The position numbers and the translations under genes are program-made. From NCBI GenBank assembly GCA_023435025.1, contig JAEYSE010000088.1:1-23648 (forward strand): a stretch of DNA of 23,648 nt. The letters run 5' to 3'. Below the pieces are notes generated by a model. That model saw nothing but the letters and a program-made list of their open reading frames with translations, was not told where the DNA came from and ran no database searches. This DNA comes from Bacillota bacterium (GTDB lineage Bacteria; Bacillota; Clostridia; Christensenellales; CAG-138). This document shows, piece after piece, positions 1-7,268 of the stretch; positions within the stretch are counted from its first letter, which is position 1, and every line of letters begins with the position of its first letter.

Positions 1-16
1 TGACGGAGGAATAGGC

Positions 17-748
17 ATGAATACGGAAAATCAAATCAACTGCGATGGCGGCATACTGGTTGCGGGGGATTCTATTTTTAAGGGCGTATATTATGATGAA
101 TCCCGCAGGCGGCACGCGCTGCTGCCCACCGCTTTCTGTGCGCAGGTGGCGCGGCTCATTAAGCCCGCGGTGGAAAACATCTCCCGCTATGGTTACAAAA
201 GCGGCGAGCTTTTGAGCGCGCTGCTGGAAACCCTCAAGCGCAAGAAAGAACCACCTTCCATTGTGCTTCTTGAAGTCGGCGGCAACGACTGTGCCTTTGA
301 TTGGGACGCCGTAGCCAAAGATCCGCTGGCCCCCCACACCCCCAACACGCCGCTCCCGGAGTACGAAAATAACCTGCTTCAAATGGTAGACGCCGTAAAG
401 GAGGTGGGCGCGCAGCCCATATTGTGCAACCTCCCGCCCATTGATGCGCAAAAATACTTCAATTTCATATCCCACCGGGAGCCCGAACGCTCCAAGCAAC
501 TCTTAAAATTTCTGGGCGACGTTGGCCGTATCTACTGGTGGCACGAACGCTACAGCATGGCGGTGGAGCGCGTAGCGCAGCTCACCGAAACCCCGCTGAT
601 GCTGCTGCGCGCCTCCATGCTCAAGGATGAGGACTACCGCTCCTATATCTGCGAGGACGGCATGCATCCCAACGAAACGGGCCACGCCAAACTGACCGAC
701 GCCCTGCTCCACTACATCCGTAATTACGCGCCCGCCATGTTGGCGTAA
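17..748 (+). CDS. SGNH/GDSL-family hydrolase (lipase/esterase-like)
   Basis: This 243-residue protein has the layout of the SGNH hydrolase fold, which hydrolyses ester or acyl bonds on lipids, carbohydrates or acylated polymers. Block I is the GDS triplet at residues 17-19 (nucleophile Ser19). Block III is GGND at 88-91 (Asn90, oxyanion hole). Block V is DGMHPN at 214-219 (Asp214 and His217 complete the triad). I see no signal peptide or membrane segment, so it is probably cytoplasmic. The start is set by GGAGGA at 5-10, seven bases before the ATG. A TGA at positions 1-3 could be the stop of an upstream gene, which would suggest an operon continuing to the left. Family membership is clear; the substrate is unknown. 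Confidence 0.85.
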   Translation: MNTENQINCDGGILVAGDSIFKGVYYDESRRRHALLPTAFCAQVARLIKPAVENISRYGYKSGELLSALLETLKRKKEPPSIVLLEVGGNDCAFDWDAVAKDPLAPHTPNTPLPEYENNLLQMVDAVKEVGAQPILCNLPPIDAQKYFNFISHREPERSKQLLKFLGDVGRIYWWHERYSMAVERVAQLTETPLMLLRASMLKDEDYRSYICEDGMHPNETGHAKLTDALLHYIRNYAPAMLA

Positions 749-756
749 AAGCAAAT

Positions 757-806
757 GGGTTTAGAGCCGTTATGGCCCTAAACGGAGGTTTGGAGGTGGT
801 CCTCCA
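757..806 (+). repeat. Double-hairpin intergenic repeat, copy A
   Basis: Two adjacent stem-loops follow the hydrolase gene. The first has arms 759-768 and 774-783 (one mismatch, loop GTTAT). The second has arms 791-796 and 801-806 (TGGAGG/CCTCCA, loop TGGT). The order GGGTT, hairpin 1, a short GGAGG spacer, TTTG, hairpin 2 matches the elements at 4577-4631 (same strand) and 7186-7240 (opposite strand). Read as a member of a dispersed repeat family. Confidence 0.6.
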
Positions 807-822
807 GCGCACCACCTTTTTT
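794..822 (+). terminator. Possible intrinsic terminator overlapping repeat copy A
   Basis: AGGTGGT (794-800) can pair with ACCACCT (811-817), and a run of T follows (817-822). This stem cannot form together with the TGGAGG/CCTCCA hairpin at 791-806, so the two structures are mutually exclusive. The stem is only seven pairs with a ten-base loop, so this is a weak terminator next to a stronger one downstream. Confidence 0.4.
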
Positions 823-834
823 CAACAGGTTTGA

Positions 835-865
835 GGCGAAAAGGCCAGTCTTTTCGCCTTTTTTT
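835..865 (+). terminator. Intrinsic terminator after the SGNH hydrolase gene
   Basis: GGCGAAAAG (835-843) pairs perfectly with CTTTTCGCC (850-858) across a six-base loop, and seven T follow (859-865). It separates the hydrolase gene from the recF transcription unit. Confidence 0.88.
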
Positions 866-910
866 CATGCGCTTCCCCGCAGTTCTAAACTGCCTTTCTT
901 CTTAAATATA

Positions 911-939
911 TATACAAGGCGCGCTTTTTGTGGTATACT
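911..939 (+). promoter_or_regulatory. Candidate sigma-A promoter for recF
   Basis: An extended -10 (TGG followed by TATACT at 934-939) lies 17 bases after a weak -35 (TATACA at 911-916). It is downstream of the terminator at 835-865 and about 75 bases before the recF start. The remaining bases to 1014 hold no clear structure apart from a short CCCG/CGGG motif followed by T at 951-967. Confidence 0.55.
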
Positions 940-1014
940 GTTTCCATAGACCCGGCGGGCTTTTTTTGTGTGCAGAGGTTCGCGCGGGGGAACGCCTGAT
1001 ATAAAGGATGGCCC

Positions 1015-2121
1015 ATGCAGATTACGCTTGCCCGCCTGCACCAATACCGCAGCTACGAGCGCCTGGTATGGAAGCCCGCGCAGGGGTTGTGCGTGCTGAT
1101 TGGCGACAACGCCGCAGGCAAAACCAACGTGCTCGAGGCGTTGTTTTTATGCGCCCTGGGCCGGAGCCACCGCACACGGCACGATTCGGAGCTGATCCGT
1201 TACGAAAGCGAGAGCGCCTATGTGGGCCTGGAACTTACCAAGCGCACCGGCACCCACAAAATAGATTGCCGCCTATTTAAAGAAGGACGGCGGGAAATCA
1301 AAGTGGACGACATGCCGCTTTCCCGTTCAGGTGAACTGTTGGGCACGCTGCACGTGGTAATGTTTTCGCCGGAGGACCTGCGCCTGATCAAGCAGGGCCC
1401 CGCGGAGCGACGGCGCTTTATGGATATGGAGCTTTCGCAGCTCCAGCCTGCCTACTACTACCGCCTGCAGCAATACAACCTTGCATTGAAGCAGCGAAAC
1501 GCGCTTTTAAAGAACCCGTCCGTTACCCCAACGCTGCTCACGCCCTGGGATGAGCAGCTAAGTATACTGGGGGCGGGGCTGATACACGCCCGGGCCACGT
1601 TTATGGAAAAGCTTGCGGCGCTTGCGGAGGAACTCCACCGCGAACTTTCTGGCGGGGAACGGTTGCATGTTGCGTATGAACCCGCGTTTGACCCGGGGAG
1701 CGTGCAGCAGACGGCAGAGCGGATGCAGCAGGGGCTATCTGCCACCCTGGAGCGCGATATGCGCACGGGTTCCACGCAGCAGGGCCCGCATAGGGATGAT
1801 ATCCGAATGGAGCTAAACGGCGTGGACGTGCGTGCCTACGGCTCGCAGGGGCAGCAGCGCACCGCTGCGCTCGCATTAAAGCTTTCCGAGCTTGCACTGA
1901 TGAAGGAACTGGGTGGAGAGCCGCCCGTACTGCTGCTTGACGACGTATTATCAGAGCTTGACGGCGCGCGGCAAAAGATGCTGGCCCTGGCCATGCGGGG
2001 ATCTCAGACGTTTTTGACCTGCACGCAGCTGGCCGGGCTTGCGCATGCGGGCATGCCCGATATGACGGTATACCATGTTGCGAATGGGACCGTTACAAAC
2101 GCGGATATGGGGAATACTTAA
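1015..2121 (+). CDS. recF: DNA replication and repair protein RecF
   Basis: RecF is an SMC-like ABC ATPase that binds gapped DNA and helps load RecA during recombinational repair, working with RecO and RecR. The 368-residue product has the typical length. The N-terminus MQITLARLHQYRSY leads into the Walker A motif GDNAAGKTN at about residue 30. The signature region lies near GSQGQQRT, and Walker B is LLLDDVLSELD close to the C-terminus, where ABC ATPases carry the D-loop. AAAGGA at 1003-1008 precedes the ATG by six bases. The next gene, remB, begins 56 bases downstream, as in the conserved recF-remB-gyrB-gyrA order. Unusually, dnaN and the S4-domain gene are not immediately upstream. Confidence 0.97.
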   Translation: MQITLARLHQYRSYERLVWKPAQGLCVLIGDNAAGKTNVLEALFLCALGRSHRTRHDSELIRYESESAYVGLELTKRTGTHKIDCRLFKEGRREIKVDDMPLSRSGELLGTLHVVMFSPEDLRLIKQGPAERRRFMDMELSQLQPAYYYRLQQYNLALKQRNALLKNPSVTPTLLTPWDEQLSILGAGLIHARATFMEKLAALAEELHRELSGGERLHVAYEPAFDPGSVQQTAERMQQGLSATLERDMRTGSTQQGPHRDDIRMELNGVDVRAYGSQGQQRTAALALKLSELALMKELGGEPPVLLLDDVLSELDGARQKMLALAMRGSQTFLTCTQLAGLAHAGMPDMTVYHVANGTVTNADMGNT

Positions 2122-2177
2122 CCCGCTGAAAAAATCCCGCTTTGCCATATGGAACGGTAACGCAAAGGAGACCATAT

Positions 2178-2456
2178 ATGATCGTACACATCGGCTGGGA
2201 AGTATGCGTTCCGTCCAGGAACGTGATCGCCATATTGGATAAAAAGAGCGCGCTCGCCTCGCCTGAGACGGCGCAATTTATCCGCCTTGCAAAGGAGCAG
2301 AAGCGCTTTACCCCCTGCCTGGAAGGGGAGCGCGCGTACTTGCTGGTACAGGAGGAGGAAAGCGATGCCGTGCGCGTGATCGCTTCCGCCATCAGCCCCT
2401 CCACACTGCAAAAACGCTTTATGAGCGATGGGCTGAACGAGCTTTTAAATGCCTGA
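2178..2456 (+). CDS. remB: DUF370 / RemB-like regulatory protein
   Basis: A 92-residue protein of the DUF370 family (B. subtilis YaaB/RemB), small proteins related to the DNA-binding biofilm regulator RemA. Family features visible are the start MIVHIGWEVCVPSRNVIAIL, the short basic DKK segment after it, and the position between recF and gyrB. I chose the ATG at 2178 because AAAGGAG (2164-2170) lies seven bases upstream. An in-frame ATG at 2142 would add twelve residues but has no ribosome-binding site. RemB is linked to extracellular-matrix control in Bacillus; whether that holds here is unknown. It is probably co-transcribed with recF and gyrB. Confidence 0.9.
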   Translation: MIVHIGWEVCVPSRNVIAILDKKSALASPETAQFIRLAKEQKRFTPCLEGERAYLLVQEEESDAVRVIASAISPSTLQKRFMSDGLNELLNA

Positions 2457-2467
2457 TTCCGACCCGG

Positions 2468-2525
2468 TGCGGACGACCGCAATTTGATACAGCCAATTTT
2501 TTACCAAGCGCCCGGCGGTGGGCGC
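2468..2525 (+). other. Two short hairpins in the gyrB leader
   Basis: TGCGG (2468-2472) pairs with CCGCA (2477-2481) around ACGA. GCGCCC (2508-2513) pairs with GGGCGC (2520-2525) around GGCGGT. The second ends just before the gyrB ribosome-binding site (2529-2536). They may affect gyrB expression, but the stems are short and no known element is recognised. Confidence 0.4.
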
Positions 2526-2544
2526 ACGAAAGGATAGATACTTC

Positions 2545-4506
2545 ATGGAACAAAACGCGATACTTCAAAACGGGCAAAACGGAGCCTCCTACGACGCCTC
2601 TCAAATTCAGGTGCTCGAGGGCTTGGAGGCCGTGCGCCGTAGGCCCGGTATGTACATCGGCTCTACGGACACCCGAGGCTTGCACCACCTTATAACCGAA
2701 ATTGTGGATAACTCCATCGACGAAGCATTGGCCGGCTTTTGCAAGCATATTTCCATCACCATCCACGCGGACAATTCCGTTACCGTCCAAGACGATGGGC
2801 GCGGCATTCCAGTGGGCTACCATGAAAAAACCGGCAAAAACGCACTGGAGGTAGCGCTTACCATACTGCATGCAGGCGGTAAGTTCGGCGGCGGGGGATA
2901 TAAGGTATCCGGCGGCCTGCATGGCGTGGGCTTAAGCTGCGTAAACGCGCTTTCTGAAAAGCTGGTTGCCACCGTATGCCGCGAAGGGGAAATATTCCAG
3001 CAAACCTACGCGCGCGGAATTCCCACGACAGAGGTAGAGCTAATTGGCACCTGCCCTGTGGAAGAGCACGGGACCACCATTTGGTTTTTGCCGGACGCAG
3101 AGATATTCGATGAAGTGAACTTCCACTTTGAAACGTTGGTCACCCGCCTGCGGGAGCTTGCATTCCTCAACGCAGGAATTGAGATTTGCGTGGAAGACCA
3201 GCGCGAAGGCCAGGCCATGCAGAAAACCTTCTGTTACGAAGGTGGCATTATTTCCTTTGTGCAACACCTGAACAAAAACAAAGAGGTCTTGCATCCCGAG
3301 CCCATATATATTTCAGCCTCGCGGGAAGAGGGCGCTACGGAGACCGCAAGCGTGGAAGTTGCGCTACAGTACAACGACGGCTACAACGAGACGATATTCA
3401 CGTTCGCCAACAACATCTCCACTATCGAGGGCGGCGCGCACCTAGTGGGCTTTAAAAGCGCGCTTACCAGGGTCATGAACGACTACGCGCGCAAGTACAA
3501 TCTTCTTAAGCCCGCTGACCCCGCGCTTTCCGGCGAGGACATCCGCGAGGGCTTGACCGCCATCGTCAGTGTTAAGCTGATGGAGCCGCAGTTTGAAGGG
3601 CAGACCAAGACCAAGCTAGGCAACGCCGATATCCGCCCGCTGGTGGACGGCGCGGTTGCAAACGGGCTTGCCACGTATTTGGAAGAGAACCCCGCCATCG
3701 GTCGAATGTTAATAGACAAATGCATCACGGCATTCCGCGCGCGGGACGCAGCCCGCAAAGCCCGCGAGCTGACCCGCAGGAAGACGGCGCTTGACAGCAC
3801 CGCGCTGCCCGGCAAGCTGGCCGACTGCCGCGAAAAGGACCCTTCTAAATGCGAGCTGTTTATTGTTGAGGGCGATTCTGCAGGCGGTTCTGCCAAGCAG
3901 GGAAGAAACCCGCAGTTCCAGGCTATTTTGCCGCTGCGCGGAAAAATCCTCAACGTGGAAAAGACGAGGCTGGATAAGATATTGGCCAATGCGGAAATCA
4001 AAGCCATGATCACCGCGTTCGGCGCGGGGCTGGATACGGATTTTGACGTCAGCAAGCTTCGGTACCACAAGATTGTCTGCATGACCGACGCTGACGTGGA
4101 TGGAAGCCATATTAGAACCCTGCTTTTGACCTTCTTCTACCGCCATATGCGCCCGCTTATTGAGCAGGGGTACGTCTACGTGGCCCAGCCGCCGCTGTAT
4201 AAGATCAGCCGCGGTAAGATTGAGCGTTACGCGTATTCCGATGAGGAGCTGGACGCGATCCTCACTGAGATCGGACGAGACCCCAAGCCCAATATCCAGC
4301 GCTACAAAGGCTTGGGCGAAATGAACCCGGATCAGCTTTGGGATACGACCATGGACCCGGACCGCCGCATCATGAAGCAGGTGCATCTTGACGACGACAT
4401 ACTGGTGGACGATGAAATTTTCACCATACTGATGGGCGATAAGGTCGAGCCCCGGCGCGAGTTTATTGAGGCGAACTCGAAACTCGTAACAGATCTGGAT
4501 ATATAA
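2545..4506 (+). CDS. gyrB: DNA gyrase subunit B
   Basis: ATPase subunit of DNA gyrase, which introduces negative supercoils together with GyrA. At 653 residues it has the short Gram-positive form. The GHKL ATPase domain carries EIVDN at 52-56 (Glu52 catalytic base, Asn56 for Mg/ATP) and the glycine-rich GGLHGVG motif. The TOPRIM domain shows EGDSAGG starting at Glu442 and DADVDG with Asp515, Asp517 and Asp519. The tail motif RYKGLGEMNPDQLW is intact. The ATG at 2545 is preferred because AAAGGATAG (2529-2536) lies eight bases upstream. A GTG at 2518 would add nine residues with no family support. The gyrB-gyrA gap holds a hairpin-rich repeat. Confidence 0.98.
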   Translation: MEQNAILQNGQNGASYDASQIQVLEGLEAVRRRPGMYIGSTDTRGLHHLITEIVDNSIDEALAGFCKHISITIHADNSVTVQDDGRGIPVGYHEKTGKNALEVALTILHAGGKFGGGGYKVSGGLHGVGLSCVNALSEKLVATVCREGEIFQQTYARGIPTTEVELIGTCPVEEHGTTIWFLPDAEIFDEVNFHFETLVTRLRELAFLNAGIEICVEDQREGQAMQKTFCYEGGIISFVQHLNKNKEVLHPEPIYISASREEGATETASVEVALQYNDGYNETIFTFANNISTIEGGAHLVGFKSALTRVMNDYARKYNLLKPADPALSGEDIREGLTAIVSVKLMEPQFEGQTKTKLGNADIRPLVDGAVANGLATYLEENPAIGRMLIDKCITAFRARDAARKARELTRRKTALDSTALPGKLADCREKDPSKCELFIVEGDSAGGSAKQGRNPQFQAILPLRGKILNVEKTRLDKILANAEIKAMITAFGAGLDTDFDVSKLRYHKIVCMTDADVDGSHIRTLLLTFFYRHMRPLIEQGYVYVAQPPLYKISRGKIERYAYSDEELDAILTEIGRDPKPNIQRYKGLGEMNPDQLWDTTMDPDRRIMKQVHLDDDILVDDEIFTILMGDKVEPRREFIEANSKLVTDLDI

Positions 4507-4510
4507 AAGA

Positions 4511-4660
4511 GTACGTTCCTTTTCTTTTGCAAAAGAAAAGGAACAAAAGAAAACCAGCGCATAGCTACCCTATATGGGGATTCCAAAGGGACGACGTCCC
4601 TTTGGTAGGGGTTTGGGGGCAAAGCCCCCAACGTACCCTAAAAACACTTGAAAGGTACGT
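4511..4660 (+). repeat. Composite palindromic intergenic element between gyrB and gyrA (contains double-hairpin copy B)
   Basis: Nearly the whole gap is structured. A perfect 30-base palindrome occupies 4515-4544 (15-base arms, GTTCCTTTTC...). The double hairpin follows: CCAAAGGGACG/CGTCCCTTTGG at 4583-4593 and 4595-4605, then TTGGGGGC/GCCCCCAA at 4613-4620 and 4624-4631. GTACGTT at 4511-4517 is the inverse of AACGTAC at 4630-4636, bracketing the unit. ACGTACC (4631-4637) can alternatively pair with GGTACGT (4654-4660), which overlaps the gyrA ribosome-binding site. The 4577-4631 part has the layout of the elements at 757-806 and 7186-7240. Neither long stem is followed by a T run, so it is not a classical terminator. 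Confidence 0.75.
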
Positions 4661-4668
4661 ATAAATTT

Positions 4669-7176
4669 ATGAGCGATATCCTCCGCATACAGCCATTGCC
4701 CATTGAGCATGAAATGAAGCACTCCTTCATTTCCTACGCGATGGCGGTCATCATTAACCGCGCCCTGCCGGACGTGCGGGACGGCTTGAAACCCGTGCAC
4801 CGCCGCATTTTGTATTCCATGGACGAGCTGGGTTTGCAGCCTGACAAGCCGTTTCGTAAATCCGCGCGCATCGTGGGCGACGTGCTGGGCAAATACCACC
4901 CGCACGGAGATAGCTCCGTATACGACGCGATGGTGCGCCTTGCGCAGGATTTTAACACCCGCTATCCGCTGGTGGAGGGCCACGGAAACTTTGGCTCGGT
5001 AGACGGCGACTCGGCTGCGGCCATGCGTTATACGGAAGCGCGTTTTTCTAAGCTTGCTACGGAAATGATGGCGGATATTGAAAAGAACACCGTCGATTTC
5101 GTACCGAACTTTGATGAAACACTTTTGCAGCCCAGCGTGCTCCCTTCCCGTTACCCGAACTTGCTGGTGAACGGCTCGGGCGGTATCGCGGTGGGCATGG
5201 CGACAAATATCCCGCCGCACAACCTGAACGAAACGATTGACGCGCTGTGCTACCTGATTGACAACCCGGACGCTACGGTAGACGAACTGATGGAGCATAT
5301 CCCCGGCCCGGATTTCCCGACTGGCGGCGTGATCATGGGCCGTTCCGGTATCGCCTCCGCGTACCATACGGGGCGCGGGCGCATTGTGGTGCGCGCAAAG
5401 GCGGAGATTGAGCAGCTTCCGCAGAACAAGAGCCGCATCATCGTGACGGAAATCCCCTACCAGGTGAACAAGGCGCGGCTGGTGGAGCGCATTGCGGAGC
5501 TGATACACGATAAGAAGATAGAGGGCATCTCGGACCTTCGAGACGAGACCGACCGTACGGGCATGCGGATTGTTATCGATCTCAAAAGGGACGTAAACGC
5601 AAACGTCATCCTCAACCAGCTCTATAAGCACACGGCCATGCAGGATACGTTTGGCGTGATTACAATTGCGCTGGTGGATGGCGAGCCTAAGGTTTTGACA
5701 CTGCGGGAAATGCTGGTGCATTATCTTGCGCACCAGAAACAGGTCGTCACCCGCCGCACCCAGTATGACCTGGAGCGTGCGCAGGAACGCCTGCACCTGT
5801 TGGAGGGCCTTATTAAGGCGCTCGATAACATCGACGAAATTGTAGATCTTATCAAATCCTCGCCCAACGGCCCTGAGGCGAAGGCCCGCCTGATGGCGCG
5901 GTTCGATTTCAGCGAAAAGCAGGCTCAGGCTATCCTCGACATGCGCCTGCAGCGTTTGACAGGCCTGGAGCGGGAAAAGATATTGGCCGAGTTTGACGAA
6001 CTGACGAAGACCGTAGCGTACCTGATGAGCATACTGGCCGATGAGAAGCTTCTTCTCTCCATCATTCGTGACGAGGCGCTGGAAGTCAAGCGCAAGTACG
6101 GTGACGCACGGCGCACGGAAATCACGGATATCATAGAGGATATCGATATGGACGACATCATCCAGGAAGAGGAGATGTGCGTCACACTGACAAGGTTCGG
6201 CTACATCAAACGCCTATCCTCAGATACTTACCGCGCACAGAACCGCGGCGGGCGCGGCGTAATGGGCCAGGGCACGCGCGAGGAGGACTTTGTGGAGCAT
6301 CTGTTTGTGACCTCCACGCACGCGCATATCCTGTTCTTTACGAACTTCGGGCGCGCATTTAAGATTAAGTGCTATGTCATCCCCGAAGCGGGACGCGCCG
6401 CAAAGGGTACGGCAATCGTAAACCTCCTGCAGCTTTCGGGCGGCGAGCGCATAACCGCAATGTTCCCAGTCACCAAGGACGACGAGAGCGAATACCTGGT
6501 GATGGCGACAAGATTGGGCGTAATCAAGAAAACGCCGCTTTCTGATTTCGACAATATCCGCAAGGGCGGACTGATCGCCCAGAACCTGCGTGAGGGTGAC
6601 GAACTGATCGCCGTTGAGCTTTCCGGCGGCAACGATGAGTTTATGCTCGCCACCAGCAAGGGTAAGTGCATCCGTTTTGATGAAAACGATGTGCGCGCAA
6701 TGGGCAGAGGCGCTACCGGCGTTAAATCCATATCGCTTGACGAGGACGACAAGGTGGTGGCCATGGTCCGCGTAGTGGCGGAGGCCGACGTGCTGACCGT
6801 AACCGAGAACGGCATGGGCAAGCGCACGCCGGAGGACGCCTACCGCGGCCAGAAGCGTGGCGGCAAGGGCATTATCGCCATGCAAATCACCGAGAAGACC
6901 GGCGACCTCTGCGGCATCGCCATGGTGACGGGAGAAGAAGACCTGCTGCTCATCCGCGACGACGGCATGGTGATCCGCATGCCGGTGGAGCAGATCAGCG
7001 TCACCGCCGGACGCGGTACGCAGGGCGTAAGGCTTATGCGTGCGGACGGAGGAACGAGGGTGGTTTCTATCGCCATCGCGCCCAAGGCAGAGAACGGCGA
7101 AGACGAACACGCCGAGGCGGAACTTGACATTACGCAGATGGAAGGAAAACTGCTCGACGGGGAAGACTCTGAGTAA
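4669..7176 (+). CDS. gyrA: DNA gyrase subunit A
   Basis: Breakage-reunion subunit of DNA gyrase, 835 residues. The catalytic tyrosine is Tyr121 in AAMRYTEARF. The quinolone-determining loop HPHGDSSVYDAM has Ser and Asp at the positions equivalent to E. coli Ser83 and Asp87, so it looks wild-type for quinolone sensitivity. The C-terminal DNA-wrapping domain contains the GyrA box variant QNRGGRG at 524-530, which marks gyrase rather than topoisomerase IV. The ATG at 4669 gives the usual N-terminus MSDILRIQPLPIEHEM, with GAAAGG at 4650-4655. A TTG at 4648 would add seven residues. The C-terminal tail is acidic. It is separated from gyrB by the palindromic element. Confidence 0.98.
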   Translation: MSDILRIQPLPIEHEMKHSFISYAMAVIINRALPDVRDGLKPVHRRILYSMDELGLQPDKPFRKSARIVGDVLGKYHPHGDSSVYDAMVRLAQDFNTRYPLVEGHGNFGSVDGDSAAAMRYTEARFSKLATEMMADIEKNTVDFVPNFDETLLQPSVLPSRYPNLLVNGSGGIAVGMATNIPPHNLNETIDALCYLIDNPDATVDELMEHIPGPDFPTGGVIMGRSGIASAYHTGRGRIVVRAKAEIEQLPQNKSRIIVTEIPYQVNKARLVERIAELIHDKKIEGISDLRDETDRTGMRIVIDLKRDVNANVILNQLYKHTAMQDTFGVITIALVDGEPKVLTLREMLVHYLAHQKQVVTRRTQYDLERAQERLHLLEGLIKALDNIDEIVDLIKSSPNGPEAKARLMARFDFSEKQAQAILDMRLQRLTGLEREKILAEFDELTKTVAYLMSILADEKLLLSIIRDEALEVKRKYGDARRTEITDIIEDIDMDDIIQEEEMCVTLTRFGYIKRLSSDTYRAQNRGGRGVMGQGTREEDFVEHLFVTSTHAHILFFTNFGRAFKIKCYVIPEAGRAAKGTAIVNLLQLSGGERITAMFPVTKDDESEYLVMATRLGVIKKTPLSDFDNIRKGGLIAQNLREGDELIAVELSGGNDEFMLATSKGKCIRFDENDVRAMGRGATGVKSISLDEDDKVVAMVRVVAEADVLTVTENGMGKRTPEDAYRGQKRGGKGIIAMQITEKTGDLCGIAMVTGEEDLLLIRDDGMVIRMPVEQISVTAGRGTQGVRLMRADGGTRVVSIAIAPKAENGEDEHAEAELDITQMEGKLLDGEDSE

Positions 7177-7185
7177 ATAGATGAA

Positions 7186-7240
7186 TTTGAGGGCACTGCC
7201 CTCAAACTCCCGCTTAGGGCCGTAACGGCCCTAAGAACCC
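7186..7240 (-). repeat. Double-hairpin intergenic repeat, copy C
   Basis: On the plus strand TTTGAGGGC (7186-7194) pairs perfectly with GCCCTCAAA (7198-7206), and CTTAGGGCCG (7213-7222) pairs perfectly with CGGCCCTAAG (7226-7235). Read on the minus strand the order is GGGTT, hairpin 1 (loop TTA), CGGGAG, hairpin 2, which is the layout of the copies at 757 and 4577. It fills most of the gyrA-cca gap, and no T run follows on the plus strand. Confidence 0.75.
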
Positions 7241-7268
7241 AATTTTTCAAATGACCCTTGAGGCTAAC

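Noticed and set aside
951..967. CCCG/CGGG followed by seven T before recF, as a terminator or attenuator
   Set aside because: The stem is only about four pairs with a one-base loop, too weak to call.
2518..2544. GTG at 2518 as the gyrB start
   Set aside because: No ribosome-binding site in front of it and it adds residues not typical of GyrB; the ATG at 2545 has AAAGGATAG at proper spacing.
4515..4544. The 30-base perfect palindrome as an intrinsic terminator for gyrB
   Set aside because: It is AT-rich and followed by AAAAGAAAA, not a T run, so it does not have terminator form.
4888..4935. Quinolone-resistance substitution in the GyrA loop
   Set aside because: The equivalents of E. coli Ser83 and Asp87 are Ser and Asp, the wild-type residues.
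4570..5796. A 408-codon open frame on the minus strand opposite gyrA
   Set aside because: It is histidine/arginine/valine-rich, has no recognisable motif, and is fully explained as the mirror of the gyrA coding sequence, which has all family motifs.
6220..7110. A 296-codon minus-strand open frame opposite the gyrA C-terminal domain
   Set aside because: Shadow of gyrA: no ribosome-binding site or domain, and composition typical of an antisense frame.
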